Source: Naganishia liquefaciens (Eukaryota; Basidiomycota; Tremellomycetes; Filobasidiales; Filobasidiaceae). Taken from it: a DNA stretch of 64,000 nt. The stretch is taken from the NCBI GenBank assembly GCA_013423385.1, contig BLZA01000007.1, positions 558,001 to 622,000 of the forward strand, written 5' to 3'. The translations under genes were made by a program, and so were the position numbers. A model generated the notes under the pieces. It searched no databases. It saw only the letters and a program-made list of their open reading frames with translations, and was not told the DNA's origin. Below are positions 23,079-34,836 of this stretch, in pieces; position 1 is the stretch's first letter; each line of letters begins with the position of its first letter.

Positions 23079-24163
23079 GGTTGAGTGATAGGTCTGAGTG
23101 GTAGCAAGCCGAATGGCAAGATTGTGTCTCTAGAAGAGGCGGAGGAGTTGAAGCAGCAAGAAGATTTCAGACCTTTGAGGCAAACCGAGCGGTGTCGGTT
23201 GCAGGAATGGGCTGAGTCGCGACCTGCAGCAAGATCCGCACTTCCGCTGGGCGCGTCATCAAAAATCACGCGGAGGACGGCAATCGGCTAATGGATCAAT
23301 GGATGGCATTCCACCAAAAATGCTATGCGCATCGCAGCGACGCCGCAATTCGACGGCGTTCTGCGCCAGACAGTTCCTAACCATCTGAGGAGGAATTGCG
23401 ACGTCTCCCCAATGTGTCCACACCGCCTTTTCGCATTTCAATACCAATGATAGAGATGGAGACCTGAACGACTCAGAGTCACGTGAACACGTCTTCGCTC
23501 TCGGTCCATCGCTTTTCCTCGGACCTAAAGGGAATTCAGTGAAAGGTGCCCCCGGTCGAGAATCGAATTGGCCGGTTTACTCTTTGTCGTCTGTGCGAAC
23601 GCGGTCAGGTGGGCTACGGCTACGGCATATACTGAAGAATTGAGCGAGACAGCGCGGCCGCGAACGATGATGCTTCATCAGATAGCGGCATGCACTCCGG
23701 CGAGCTCGCTCAGCTCATGCGGCTCTAGGTAGATCTCAATGTCATGGAAGACATGTACGTCTGGCTTGCCTTGTCATCGATTTTCGTTATTGCGTTGCGC
23801 TCCATTGCCCGTATGCATTTTTTCGAAGATCCGCGATCAAGAGCTAGGGTTTCACGTTACATGATGATCCCAAAGCAGTTCCTCAACGGTGCACCGGCGA
23901 CCGCGGGTATCTTGTGGCAATGGCAAGAGCGGATTATGCATAATGTTACTACACGCAAAACACAGGATCGAATTCACCATTTCTCTTTATCGTTCATACC
24001 AAGGATTCTGAAATCACAAGCAAGCGGAATAGTGCTATATGAGACCGTGCTTCGCCAGTGGAGATCGTGCAACGAATTCCGGCGGTGAGGTCATAAATGG
24101 CATGGTGTATAGAGTCGTAACAACATTGGGAGAAGAAGGGCGATAGGGCAGAAGGCTGAACTT
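23079..24163. other. Intergenic: KGD1 promoter and GLC7 3' region
   Basis: About 1.1 kb separates two minus-strand genes: it is the KGD1 promoter and the region after the GLC7 stop. The clearest motif is the palindrome TCACGTGA at 23479-23486. A 114-codon plus-strand open frame at 23744-24088 begins with a hydrophobic stretch, but I recognise nothing in it and do not call it a gene. Confidence 0.5.
23479..23486. promoter_or_regulatory. E-box palindrome TCACGTGA in KGD1 upstream region
   Basis: This perfect 8-bp palindrome contains CACGTG, the core bound by bHLH regulators such as Cbf1 in fungi. It lies about 400 bp upstream of the KGD1 start. The site is visible; binding is inference. Confidence 0.35.
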
Positions 24164-25563
<1,400 letters not shown>

Positions 25564-27557
25564 GTTGCGAGTAGATGCTGTGGAGATACTGCGAGATATG
25601 GAAAGTCTGTCAGCATATGAGCTACGCAGCATATATGAATGAGCAAGGTCCGTGTGACACCGGGATGCTGGGATGCGAAGCGCCGATGGCCCCTTCAGAC
25701 GTGCAGGGTTCACGCTCCAACCCAAACGATACTCCAAAATAGCCACAGCCGCATCGAGAAGTCCTGTATATCCACCATGCCCTTCCTCCGCACCGGAGCC
25801 TCCGGCTCGCACTGCACAACACAACGGAACGTACCTGTTTAGCTGGGTATGTGCGTCACAAAGTCAAATGCCTGTTGCCAATCCAAATTGCGGGGATGAG
25901 AATCCAAACGAATATGTAATATCGCCTAGAGATACCCACCCAAGTCGCGTTACTGATCGAGACTGTGTGAAGACGGCGATGCGGAAGTGGCAAGGGCGGC
26001 TGCTGATGACCAAGCGAACGATCAGATTCAGATCTTCCGGAAATGGGACTATTTGCTGTTTAACGCGAGTTTGCTTGGATACTCGATAGCGAATCCTGAA
26101 GGCCGTTGAAGTTGATCCGGACGAAGAACGCGAGCTGTCTGTGCCTTCAAGTCGTCTAGGTACCGAGGTCGTGAACGGTGTCGATGGTCAAAGGGCTTCT
26201 ATGCGACCGGAAAAACACGCGTGTTGACCGAATGATGGGGGTCCGTCGTTCTCTATTTGGGTAAGAGAAGCCGGCAGCGAAGGTGGGATGTGACAGAGAT
26301 GTACTGTCTATGACAACCTTCCCGAACACAAGTGGTAGGTAATCAGAAGGAAGACAAGCCGTGGACCCGCCGGCGCGTCGGTTGCAACGTCAGACGATGA
26401 TAATGGCTGTGTGGATGGATGGTGCCTCTGCGCTCCTCGCGACTCAGGCCGCCTGAGCGGAAAACCAGCAGCAGCTTGCGCGCACCGCGGATTGACGTGT
26501 CAATTTGTGTCGTGCCAGCTGTCTTGCGTGGGATAGTTTCTGTACAAACAATCGTCCCGGCCTGCTTGTCTCTGTGACCACTCCAGCATGAAGCAGCATA
26601 TAATGGCGGCGGGATCACCCAATACTCCCTTGAACACCGCGCGGAGAACTGTTGCTCGTGTGCAACGAATATTCAACATTTCAACAACTCCAGCTTCCGA
26701 TTCATATCTCGCCGCCGGCAATAGTTTGATGACGTTTGAGCGCGTAGTAAGCAAGTCGCCTCGCGCTCGAGCGTTACGTTGGGGAATAAGCGTGCTTCAG
26801 TCGGTCGTTTGGAGCCTTGCATGTCAACCCGGTCTGATGTCCGCGATTGCATCGACGTAAGAAGCAGTAGCAGGGCTTGTCAATTACTCGTCCTCTTGGA
26901 ACGAATAGCGGGTTGAGTTGTAAAGTCCCCGAGCTAGTCGCAAGTTCAAAGAGACTTTCAGATCAGCTGGCATGGCAGACCACATTCGTCATCTTGTTGA
27001 CCAAATTTCCACCGTGCCCCCGTCGGCAGTCCGACGATGATGATCGCATATGTGCCAATGGCTCTGGTACACTGCTGATATACCACTCTATCGCGTCACA
27101 TCTTCGCTATACGCTATCAGTGGTAGTCCATAGTCCCGCAGAAATATCGCCGGATCGCATAGCTGTAGAAGCTGCTTCAGCCGAGTACGCGCTGTACGAA
27201 ACAGTGAACAGTAGGGGTTCACTGGCCGCCAACGACATGCATCGTTTTTCACGACAACGAATGCGAAGCTGATATGAGGGTGTCATCAAGCAAAGTGCCC
27301 TTTGTTTGCTAAGGCCTGCCCCAAGACGGACTGAATCGTGCTTGACGGTATAGCGAATATAGAGTGCCCTTCCCTTCTCACGGTGGCGGCCCGTTTCTGC
27401 TTACTTTTGCTAGAAGCATTTAAAGGCGCGTTTCAGAATTGCGCTTACCCAACATTTTCAACGCGTGGAGGAGTTAGCCAGCACGAAACCATTCAAAAGA
27501 GCCCTGCGCTCCTGCTTCCTACTGCACTGTGACATCAACCACACATACTACATCACA
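25564..27557. other. Long intergenic region between GLC7 and EF1-beta, with unresolved coding-like pieces
   Basis: This is the largest gene-poor gap, about 2 kb between divergent genes. Two stretches read like coding ends that I could not build into genes. On the plus strand, 25957-26109 ends FRKWDYLLFNASLLGYSIAN plus PEGR and a stop. On the minus strand, a frame ending near 25723 reads KGMVDIQDFSMRLWLFWSIV. The two may belong to small multi-exon genes. From about 26,700 to 27,557 I see only promoter-like DNA for the EF1-beta gene. Confidence 0.4.
25957..26109 (+). CDS. Possible terminal exon of an unidentified small gene
   Basis: An open frame of 50 codons before the stop at 26107-26109 reads CEDGDAEVARAAADDQAN, then DQIQIFRKWDYLLFNASLLG and YSIANPEGR. 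Its alanine/acid-rich helix-like start and the aromatic FRKWDYLLFN stretch look protein-like. It has no start codon, so upstream exons would be needed between about 25,640 and 25,950; I could not place them with confidence. I do not recognise a family. It may be spurious. Confidence 0.22.
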   Translation, partial: SRLCEDGDAEVARAAADDQANDQIQIFRKWDYLLFNASLLGYSIANPEGR

Positions 27558-28900
27558 ATGGCATTCTCCGATCTGAAGCAACTTGAGGAACACCTCGCCT
27601 CGCGAGCCTACATCGAAGGGTGAGTTTCCTTTTTCACATCTCGCCGTGACGTGCATTCGGTCTGGCATCCCGCATGTCTCCGGTGCATTCCTCAATGATG
27701 AACTTCTGTTTTGGTCCGTGTTTCCGAATCTGCATTCTTCCTGCAATGGGAAGGACCCTTCATCCGCGAGGATTCCGCATACAACCTAGCCATGTCTTCA
27801 TCGCTTTAAAGGATCCGACCTCGGCTCATGGTCGCAATGATCTTGGGTTTACCGTTCAGTTTCGCTGGACGGGGAGCGCTTCTGCGGCGTAAGACCCCGC
27901 AGGAGAGGCTTTAGAGGTGGTCCGCTATGCCGGTCCATAGGACTAGCGAGCGATGCCTTGTCTTCGGAGGGACATGGTCGGGGCGGGCATAAAGTAAGGG
28001 AAGTTGACGACAAGGTACCCTCCAAACACTCTGAGCTTGCCTCACGGCGACGCAATGGTTCTCAAAGTTGATTTCCTGTCGGACGCTGATGAGAACCATC
28101 TTGCAGTTTCGAGCCCACCCAGGCCGACGTCGCTGTCTACAAGGCCGTCAAGCGTAAGCAGGCCATCTTCATCCCATGTTTTGGCCCAGACTGATTTTTC
28201 CTCCTTTCACAGAGGCCCACCCCGACTTCGAGTACACCGCTGTCGCCCGATGGTTCGCTCACATCAAGTCTTACGAGGCTGAGCACTCCGCCTTGCCCGG
28301 AGATGCCTCCGCTTCCGCCGGCTTGTTCGGTGGTGCTTCCTCTTCCGCCCCTGCCGCCAAGGCCGCTGAGCCTGCCGCGGAGGAGGACGATGACGAGGTC
28401 GACCTCTTCGGCTCCGATGACGAGGCCGACGACGCCGAGACCGAGCGAATCAAGGCTGAACGAGTTGCCGAGTACCAGGCCAAGAAGGCTGCCAAGCTCG
28501 CTGAGAAGGGTCCCGGACCTGTCGCCAAGTCCATCGTCACCCTTCAGGTCAAGCCTTGGGATGACGAGACCGACATGGAGGCTCTCGAGAAGAGCGTTCG
28601 ATCCATCGAGAAGGACGGTTTGGGTAAGTGCTATCGATCATGCAGGTCTGGTGCAGGTCGCTGATCCCTTATTCTCAGTTTGGGGTGCTTCCAAGCTCGT
28701 CCCCGTCGGTTACGGTGTCCGAATGTTGCAGATCAACTTGGTCATCGAGGACGAGAAGATCTCTTTGGACGAGCTCCAGGAGGAAATTGCCGACTTCGAG
28801 GACTACGTCCAGTCCAGCGATGTCGCCGCCATGCAGAGTACGTTTTTCTGGACATACTCATTCGCGCAATCACTGACTGTTCGTTTTTACAGAGTTGTAA
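27558..28900 (+). CDS. EFB1: Translation elongation factor 1-beta (eEF1B alpha)
   Basis: This is the guanine-nucleotide exchange factor that recharges eEF1A with GTP during translation. Exon 1 (27558-27619) encodes [20 protein letters not shown]. After a 487-nt intron come [15 protein letters not shown] and [20 protein letters not shown], the GST-C-like N-terminal region. An Ala/acid-rich linker [20 protein letters not shown] follows, then the catalytic domain [20 protein letters not shown] and [20 protein letters not shown] plus [17 protein letters not shown]. The protein ends [10 protein letters not shown], with the last two residues in a separate exon. Codon use is strongly biased to C-ending codons plus CGA for Arg, as expected of a highly expressed gene. 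The model is complete. Confidence 0.96.
27620..28106 (+). other. Long (487-nt) first intron of EFB1
   Basis: This intron is about eight times longer than the usual introns in the window. It has a good donor (gtgagt) and acceptor (cttgcag). It contains a strong hairpin at 27879-27905 (9-bp stem with one G-T pair, 9-nt loop) and a second at 27920-27943. In budding yeast the EFB1 intron carries the snoRNA snR18, so an intronic RNA is conceivable. An ATGATGA box occurs near 27694, but no matching CTGA box follows at a fitting distance. No RNA gene is called. Confidence 0.6.
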
Positions 28901-29353
28901 ACTGCCAACTTCGCATGGTCTGGGAGTTTCCATGTTCATTTCGGGGAATAATCGGTTTGTAATTAGATAAAAATGTATAGACGGTCTTCATGGCCAGACA
29001 TAGGGGATGAACATGGTTGCCTCGGAACTCTTTCCCCACCCGTCACTGCCACCAGGTCATTGACTGCGACACTTGTCTCATCTGAGTGGCTTGAGGTCGC
29101 AACCTGGGTTAACATCAGGCTCGATGAACGATATGCATCTGGCATTATCTTTTCTCTTCCGTTGAAGTCTGGGCTTTCACTGTCGTGTCTATCAAAGAGA
29201 GGATCTCGAGGGATTACCGAACATCACTGGGCAAAGCGATAATAGAACTGCCGCTATGTGGTGAGTATCTTACGGCTTGAGCGCGGCACCCGATTCCCCA
29301 CAATGCCCCTCCTGCGGCGGATGTCTGCCGGTATATGCTATGTCAACATACTT
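28901..29353. other. Intergenic between convergent EFB1 and TLG1-like genes
   Basis: These 453 bp lie between two convergent stops and should contain both 3' UTRs. A TTTGTAATTAGATAAAAATG stretch shortly after the EFB1 stop is AT-rich and may mark its 3' end. I see nothing else. Confidence 0.5.
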
Positions 29354-30444
29354 TTACATCAGTATCACAAGAAGAAGTAGAATTATCAAGACTATTATAA
29401 GAATGACGATACACCATGATGACGCCGTTTCTGCATATAGACGCGGACGGCAATTTCAGCGCGAAATCGTAGATAAGGAGGATTCACCATACCTTCATTC
29501 TGGCGTATGAATTGTTGCATGCGTTTGTTCGCTCTTGTCAGTCTATTGTCCGTTGCATCAACGCGCGTTGAGAGATCATCAAGCATCCTGTCGAGAGAGA
29601 GTCAGCAACGCCGTCCTTCTAACCTCGCCTTTCCTTGCAGCTCACTCATTTTGCACCATCACTTCTTGCCCTATCAGTCCTGCCTGCTGCGCCAGCGTTG
29701 TCAAAGTGTTAGATATGCGGTAGACAGCCGTATCCTGTTGTTGCAGCATTATCTGTGCCCATTCGTGGCGTCAGCTCAGCCTCCGAATCAATCAGACCGA
29801 GTATGATCACAAACACATACCTGCTGCTGTTGCATCTCATACTCCTCAAGCTCGTCGGACCGGCGCTCGGCATACGGATCATCCGAATATGCAGCGCCAT
29901 TGTTCCCTTTCCGAGTCGACGACGCGCCAGTCTGTCCAAGTTCGACATCGGAGAATGGATCGCTGCCGCGATGCTTGCCGTTTAGATGGACGGACGCAGA
30001 GATCGGAGACTGTCCTTCTGAAATGGTATTGCGCATTTTCTGGTACATTTAGGAGCGGAGCACAGGTCAGCAAGAACCCCGCAACACAAACCCGTGCGTA
30101 CCTTGACATCCGCCTTGATACTCTCTAGCGTTCGCCTTCGCCGCTCAACTTCCCCATGGCTGAGACCCCATCTTGATCCGCTCTCTTCAACAGCCTTCAC
30201 ACTGTCCTCCATGTCCTCGATATCTACCTCAAGGAGACCGAGACTGGTTTCCAGATCTTGCCGAGCATCGCCTATCACCCGTTGATTGTTTGATGTCGAT
30301 GTAAGACGAAGATACGAGTTGTATAGTTCCCTGGCCTGAGACTGCGCATTTTCGACCTCTCTGGACCAAAACGCTGTCAGTCAGGAATGCATATCGAAAG
30401 CACGCATCGTACCTCTTCACATCGAGATATGGATCTCGCGACAT
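29354..30444 (-). CDS. TLG1: Syntaxin-6/Tlg1-like Qc-SNARE
   Basis: This is a tail-anchored Qc-SNARE for endosome-to-late-Golgi fusion. The start MSRDPYLDVKR is followed by EVENAQSQARELYNSYLRL and ARQDLETSLGLLEVDIEDME with DSVKAVEES, matching the syntaxin-6 N-terminal three-helix domain. A polar linker contains DPYAERRSDELEEYEMQQQQ. The SNARE motif then reads IMLQQQDTAVYRISNTLTTL, AQQAGLIGQE and LDDLSTRVDATDNRLTRANK. The last exon gives SSWCIVILIIVLIILLLLVI plus LM, a C-terminal membrane anchor that ends right at the stop, so almost nothing faces the lumen. The anchor exon is in a different frame from a longer shadow frame and is chosen because it yields the transmembrane helix. There are several introns. 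Confidence 0.88.
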
Positions 30445-30762
30445 CGCGACTTGCAGTGCACGCTGCTCTGCTCACAGTGACGCGTTCGTGCAGTGTCCTT
30501 GCTATATCGCTGCGTCTTATTCGCTCCTCTGGAGGCTTATGGAATAGGCATCACTATCACTTGAAATCAGAAGGACCCGAACGATCATGCAGCCTCACTA
30601 GCGGCATGCGTTCAGCGTTTCAGCCTCAAACGCCGTTCGATCACTTCTACTGCAATCGAAGTGTACTCATTCTCGCAGCCAGGTTTCGCTTCGGTAATGA
30701 CGAAAGGTAGTGCATCTTCTGTTGCTCTACGTTTTTCAGAAGGCGCTCAACATGTTCAGAAC
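30445..30762. other. Divergent promoter TLG1 / BST1
   Basis: This 318-bp region between divergent starts has nothing recognisable beyond promoter-type DNA. An upstream in-frame ATG for BST1 lies inside it at 30697. Confidence 0.5.
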
Positions 30763-33700
30763 ATGAGCACACCGCTGTCCAGTGAGGTATCGGTCGGTGT
30801 CGGAGGACAAGCTGGTCCAGCTTCTCCGCTTCGCAAGAGCCTTGCAGCGTCAAAATGGATAATCCTGGCGAGTTTGCTCTCGTTCGTTACTGTATACTGG
30901 ACAACGTGTTCATATCTGGACATCCAAGCGGACCTTGGAAGATGGGGATGTCGGATGAGCTGGATGAGTCCGAACTATGTCCGGCTCGCCGGGCCTTCTG
31001 GATCAGCCGTGAGAGGTTTAGAGCGGAAATATGGCCTTTGGCTGTATAGGGAAGGTGGTCTACAATCCGACGTACAGGTGAAGACTCAAGCGGCGACAAC
31101 TCCGGCTTCGCTAATCTAACCTTGCTTCAGCCTAGAGGGATGCCTGTGTTATTTATCCCTGGAAACTCCGGATCTTTCAAGCAAGTGCGATCCATAGCCT
31201 CCTCCGCCGCGCACCAGTTCTACGAGCGAGCCGAAAGATCAGGCTCGGCCATCGGCTTCGTGGAGGATCGCGCAGCGAGCGAGCGATGGCAGGAGCTCGA
31301 CTTTTTTGCTGGTAAGCCTTGATGCGTGAATAGCAGGCCATCCGCTCAGCCCTCCATTCAATACAGTGGATTTCAACGAAGAGTTTTCGGCATTTCACCC
31401 AAACACCCTTCGCGATCAGTCTCTTTACGTGGCTCATGCTATATCGTACATTCTGTCTCTATATCCGGCCGAATCGCCGGCCTCGCTCAATATAATTCTC
31501 GTTGGACACTCTATGGGCGGGATAGTCGCACGACATGCGGTAACTCGTTCGAACAGCTCTTCGGTTTCCGGCATCATCACGATGTCTACTCCACACTTGG
31601 TCCCACCTGTCACCTTCGAGCGAGGTATGCAAAGGCTTTACGATGAGCTCAATTCGAAAGTTTTATCTACCCATCAAACAAGAACGGCACTTAGTCTTGC
31701 ACAACCGGTCCCTCCAGTCCTCGTATCCATCTGCGGAGGCACGGCGGATACGCAGATCTCGTCCGACAGCTGCGCATTGAAGATCATTCAGATGGGATCC
31801 GGCGGCGATCCTCAACACTCGCGAGGACGTATTGACAATGGCTCTTTTGCGGTCTTCACGACCGGGATGGAAGGCGTCTGGACCGGTGTCGACCATCAGG
31901 CGATGGTATGGTGTGATCAGGTGCGACGGGTGGTGGCTGCGACCCTGCTTGATATGTCGGCAGCGAATCGCGACCGCAAACATGCCGATCCAGTCGAACT
32001 AGTCGATCTACGCGAGAAGCTATCGCAGAAAGCACGACGGCGGTTACTCGGTGAAAGAACGGTACAAGAGCTTCGCGGGAAAGCAACGGGGATGGGAGGG
32101 TTTTCGGAAGGGGATGCTGTGGAGATTACACTTGAACAACCCACTTTCAATCATGTTGGCTCGTCACATGCGGTATACATCGTCAAAGTGCCTCCGACCG
32201 TCAAAGGCGTACAGGTAATCGGCAACATGCGAGTGAATGGCGTAGGAAGGGCGGGCGGGTCAAAGATGACGATCCATCTTGGGATTTCTAAAGCGGCCTT
32301 GCATGGGGAAACGCTTCCCCTGTCGACGCTGCGTGTCTTGCCGAGTTCACCGAGCGCATCTGTAAATGCTGGATCGCATAAGGCATTTCCGCTTCAAGGT
32401 GAGGGCGTCAAAGATGACGATCTTATGACCTTTGCGGAGGCCGTTCTCGAGCCTGCAAATCATGATCGGGAACTTTTCCTGCAATTGGACGGGCCTGCAA
32501 GGGGTTCGATCGCGCTTCAGGGAGGAGCCCAGAGTCGTAAGCTATTTTGTTTTTCCCGCAGATCGACCATCTCGTTTACGACATTCTTCAGCGTCTTGGC
32601 GACCGATCAAGCAGTCCAAAACCTTCCCGGATGTGACTCAAAGTTCTGTAATTCTGCGAGAATTGCAGATTCGTCGACCTCCAGGGTGTTCTGGTAAGAG
32701 CTTCAGCTTGGAAGGTGCGGACGCTCCGCGCTGATCATTGTCCAAATGTACAGCGTCAGCGTCCGCGGCTTTCAGCACCTTAGTCGAGCACGTTTCGCCG
32801 GCGACTGGATCTACGGTGGAAAGCCGGATGTATCCTCGAGTTGACACGCACATCCCCATACATTCCCATCTCACTGCCGCCCCTTATATCAGTCATTCGG
32901 ATCATAAAGCTCACCAGTCCACCAAGACAGGGCTCACAGTCAACGTGTGGCAAGATCCAACTGACCGCTGTGCGGTGCAGGCTGTGTCATTTCGCGTGAA
33001 ATGGGTGACATCTCTAGGACTCCTGGTAACGAGGTACAGGATGACTATTTTGGCCTGGATGATAGGGCTTGGCTCTTTGGTCGTTTGCGCGCAGTACCAA
33101 CAATATCGTCGCACTGGTAAGTCCTCTCCATATACCAGAAATCCGAGACCTGATCTTTCGGTTAGGTGTCTTTCCTGCTTTCCTCGATGTAATGGGGCGT
33201 TTGAATGGGAAACCCTTGATGGGACTCTTGTCGTCTCTCGTCGTCGCTTGCATCGTGCAAGCAAGTCCGCTCTTCCGCCTTGTCCACAATCCAGAGGACT
33301 ACCTCTTAGGCGTCCCGGAATGGTTCTCCGCCTTGCTGGTTTTTCCCGTCCTTGGATTATCCTACTTCTGCCTCCTAGCTTCTCACTTTGCCATTTCCGC
33401 CTTGAGTATGGCTTTCAGGCTGTTGATGGCAAGAACTCGGCTTCTTGGCGTCCCGCGGTGGGTAAATGAGGTGCGGCTTCATGATCTATTGCAGCTGACA
33501 TCTTCGGGTTTCTTCTAGCTCTTCCGACGATAGACAGCATTTTGAAGCGCGACACCTGACTTCAATACTCGCGCTCTCGGTTTTGGTCAAGCTTTTCTTT
33601 CCGCATCAATTCGCTTTTTTGGCTGCGTTTACAGTCCAACTACTAAACGTTTCCAGCTGTGATCGAGCATTAGTCCGTATCCGCCCAGCTTTCTCGTCGT

Positions 33701-34251
33701 TCTGGGGCTGATACTCTGTTACAGCATGCCGCCTCGAATCGTCCTGCGCTATACCATAGTCTCCTGTTGGTGCTGCTCTGGCTTCTTCCGGCACATGGTG
33801 CAGTGCTCTTCGTCTGGATTCGCAATCTGCTTGTTCTGGTTGAGAAACGGCCTCAAAATGGAATGACAGGCGGAACACGAGGCTCGCCTGGATTTGCGGA
33901 GAACACTTTTCTAACCGGTGAAGATCATGCGCTTTGGCATGTCTTCGCCATTTTGATCATTGTCGAGGCTTGTTCTGCAGGCAAGACGCTGGAGATAAGT
34001 CTGAAATAGTGAGTAAAGTCTAAAGTAGCTATTGGTGGTGATCTGACAGTACATACTGTTCCACTGTCAGCCAACCATTCTGCTATGCGACAGAATTCAG
34101 CTTGCTGCTTTTCGCTAGCACCGCCTTCCTCGTGGGACCCCGATATTTTTACGTTGTCGTGGAGACAGCGCAGGTTTTTATGTTCGTGCAGGCAGCTTGG
34201 TATCTCGCTCCGAGTGTCGTCGCTCGATTCCGCCAGTCAGCGGAGCCATGA
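30763..34251 (+). CDS. BST1: GPI inositol-deacylase (PGAP1/Bst1)
   Basis: This ER membrane lipase removes the inositol acyl chain from GPI anchors and supports ER exit and quality control of GPI proteins. The N-terminus has a membrane anchor ([20 protein letters not shown]) followed by [15 protein letters not shown]. The lipase domain shows [34 protein letters not shown] and the nucleophile elbow [19 protein letters not shown] beta-rich middle and a polytopic C-terminal half follow ([77 protein letters not shown]). The protein ends [10 protein letters not shown]. The start is uncertain: MSTPLSSEV at 30763 or MTKGSASSV at 30697. Splicing around 32,540-32,755 is also uncertain, because a 25-nt pseudo-intron could shift the frame. 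Confidence 0.9.
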
Positions 34252-34836
34252 GCCGATTAGTGGGAATGTAAGGATGAGTGCACAACGGTCTCCTATCCGC
34301 TGCTTGGACTGGGCGCGAATAAGTTCCCTCGGACTGCACGCAGTTCCTGCTCTGTATGAACTTTCGAGATGTGCGCAACAATACACCTGCGAGTCTTCCC
34401 GCAGGACAACGCCAGATATTACCTCAATCTGCCCGGCTCGAAATTTTGGCGAATAATGACTCCGTCGAGCTGAAACAGCACCAAAAGACCTTCTGCTCTC
34501 CTATAACAATTAAGAACTGGAACCATTTGCTTCCGGCTTCGTCTGGCCTCTTCCTTTGGAGGTCCTTCAGCCTTCCTTTAATACTGGCATCGGGCACAAG
34601 TTGCGAAATTTCCAGACAGCTGGTATTGTGCATATCGCTGGTATGTACGCGAGGCTGGAATGGCTGAAATTCGAAATCGAGATATAAATCACATATCGCT
34701 CGAATTAATATCCTGAGGATGGTAGATTCATCGATCCGGTACCATTCCTCCACCGAGCAGCACGAAGCTTTCTTCACCGTCCCTCTGAGACCAACAAATT
34801 GTACATCCCAGATCCAATAGTCCAGCCTGATCAATT
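34252..34836. other. Intergenic: BST1 3' end and promoter of the secreted repeat protein
   Basis: These 585 bp hold no protein-like frame. They should contain the BST1 3' UTR and the promoter of the secreted repeat-protein gene. The 3' half is AT-richer (for example GATATAAATCACATATCGC near 34680), with a possible TATA-like element about 155 bp before the start. Confidence 0.5.

Noticed and set aside
23541-23660. tRNA-like TTCGATT on the minus strand near 23560
   Set aside because: The flanking bases do not form a T stem and no cloverleaf can be drawn.
23744-24088. 114-codon plus-strand frame beginning MEDMYVWLALSSIFVIAL
   Set aside because: It sits between the KGD1 promoter and the GLC7 stop, has no recognisable domain, and its later part is compositionally random; kept only as a note in the gap entry.
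27690-27790. C/D snoRNA in the EFB1 intron, starting at an ATGATGA box
   Set aside because: No CTGA D box lies 60-100 nt downstream and no terminal stem is visible.
32532-32556. 25-nt intron in BST1 (gtaagc...cccgcag)
   Set aside because: It is far too short to splice and would shift the frame. The longer frame joins in phase to the next exon through the gtaaga donor at 32697, so the region is left unspliced.
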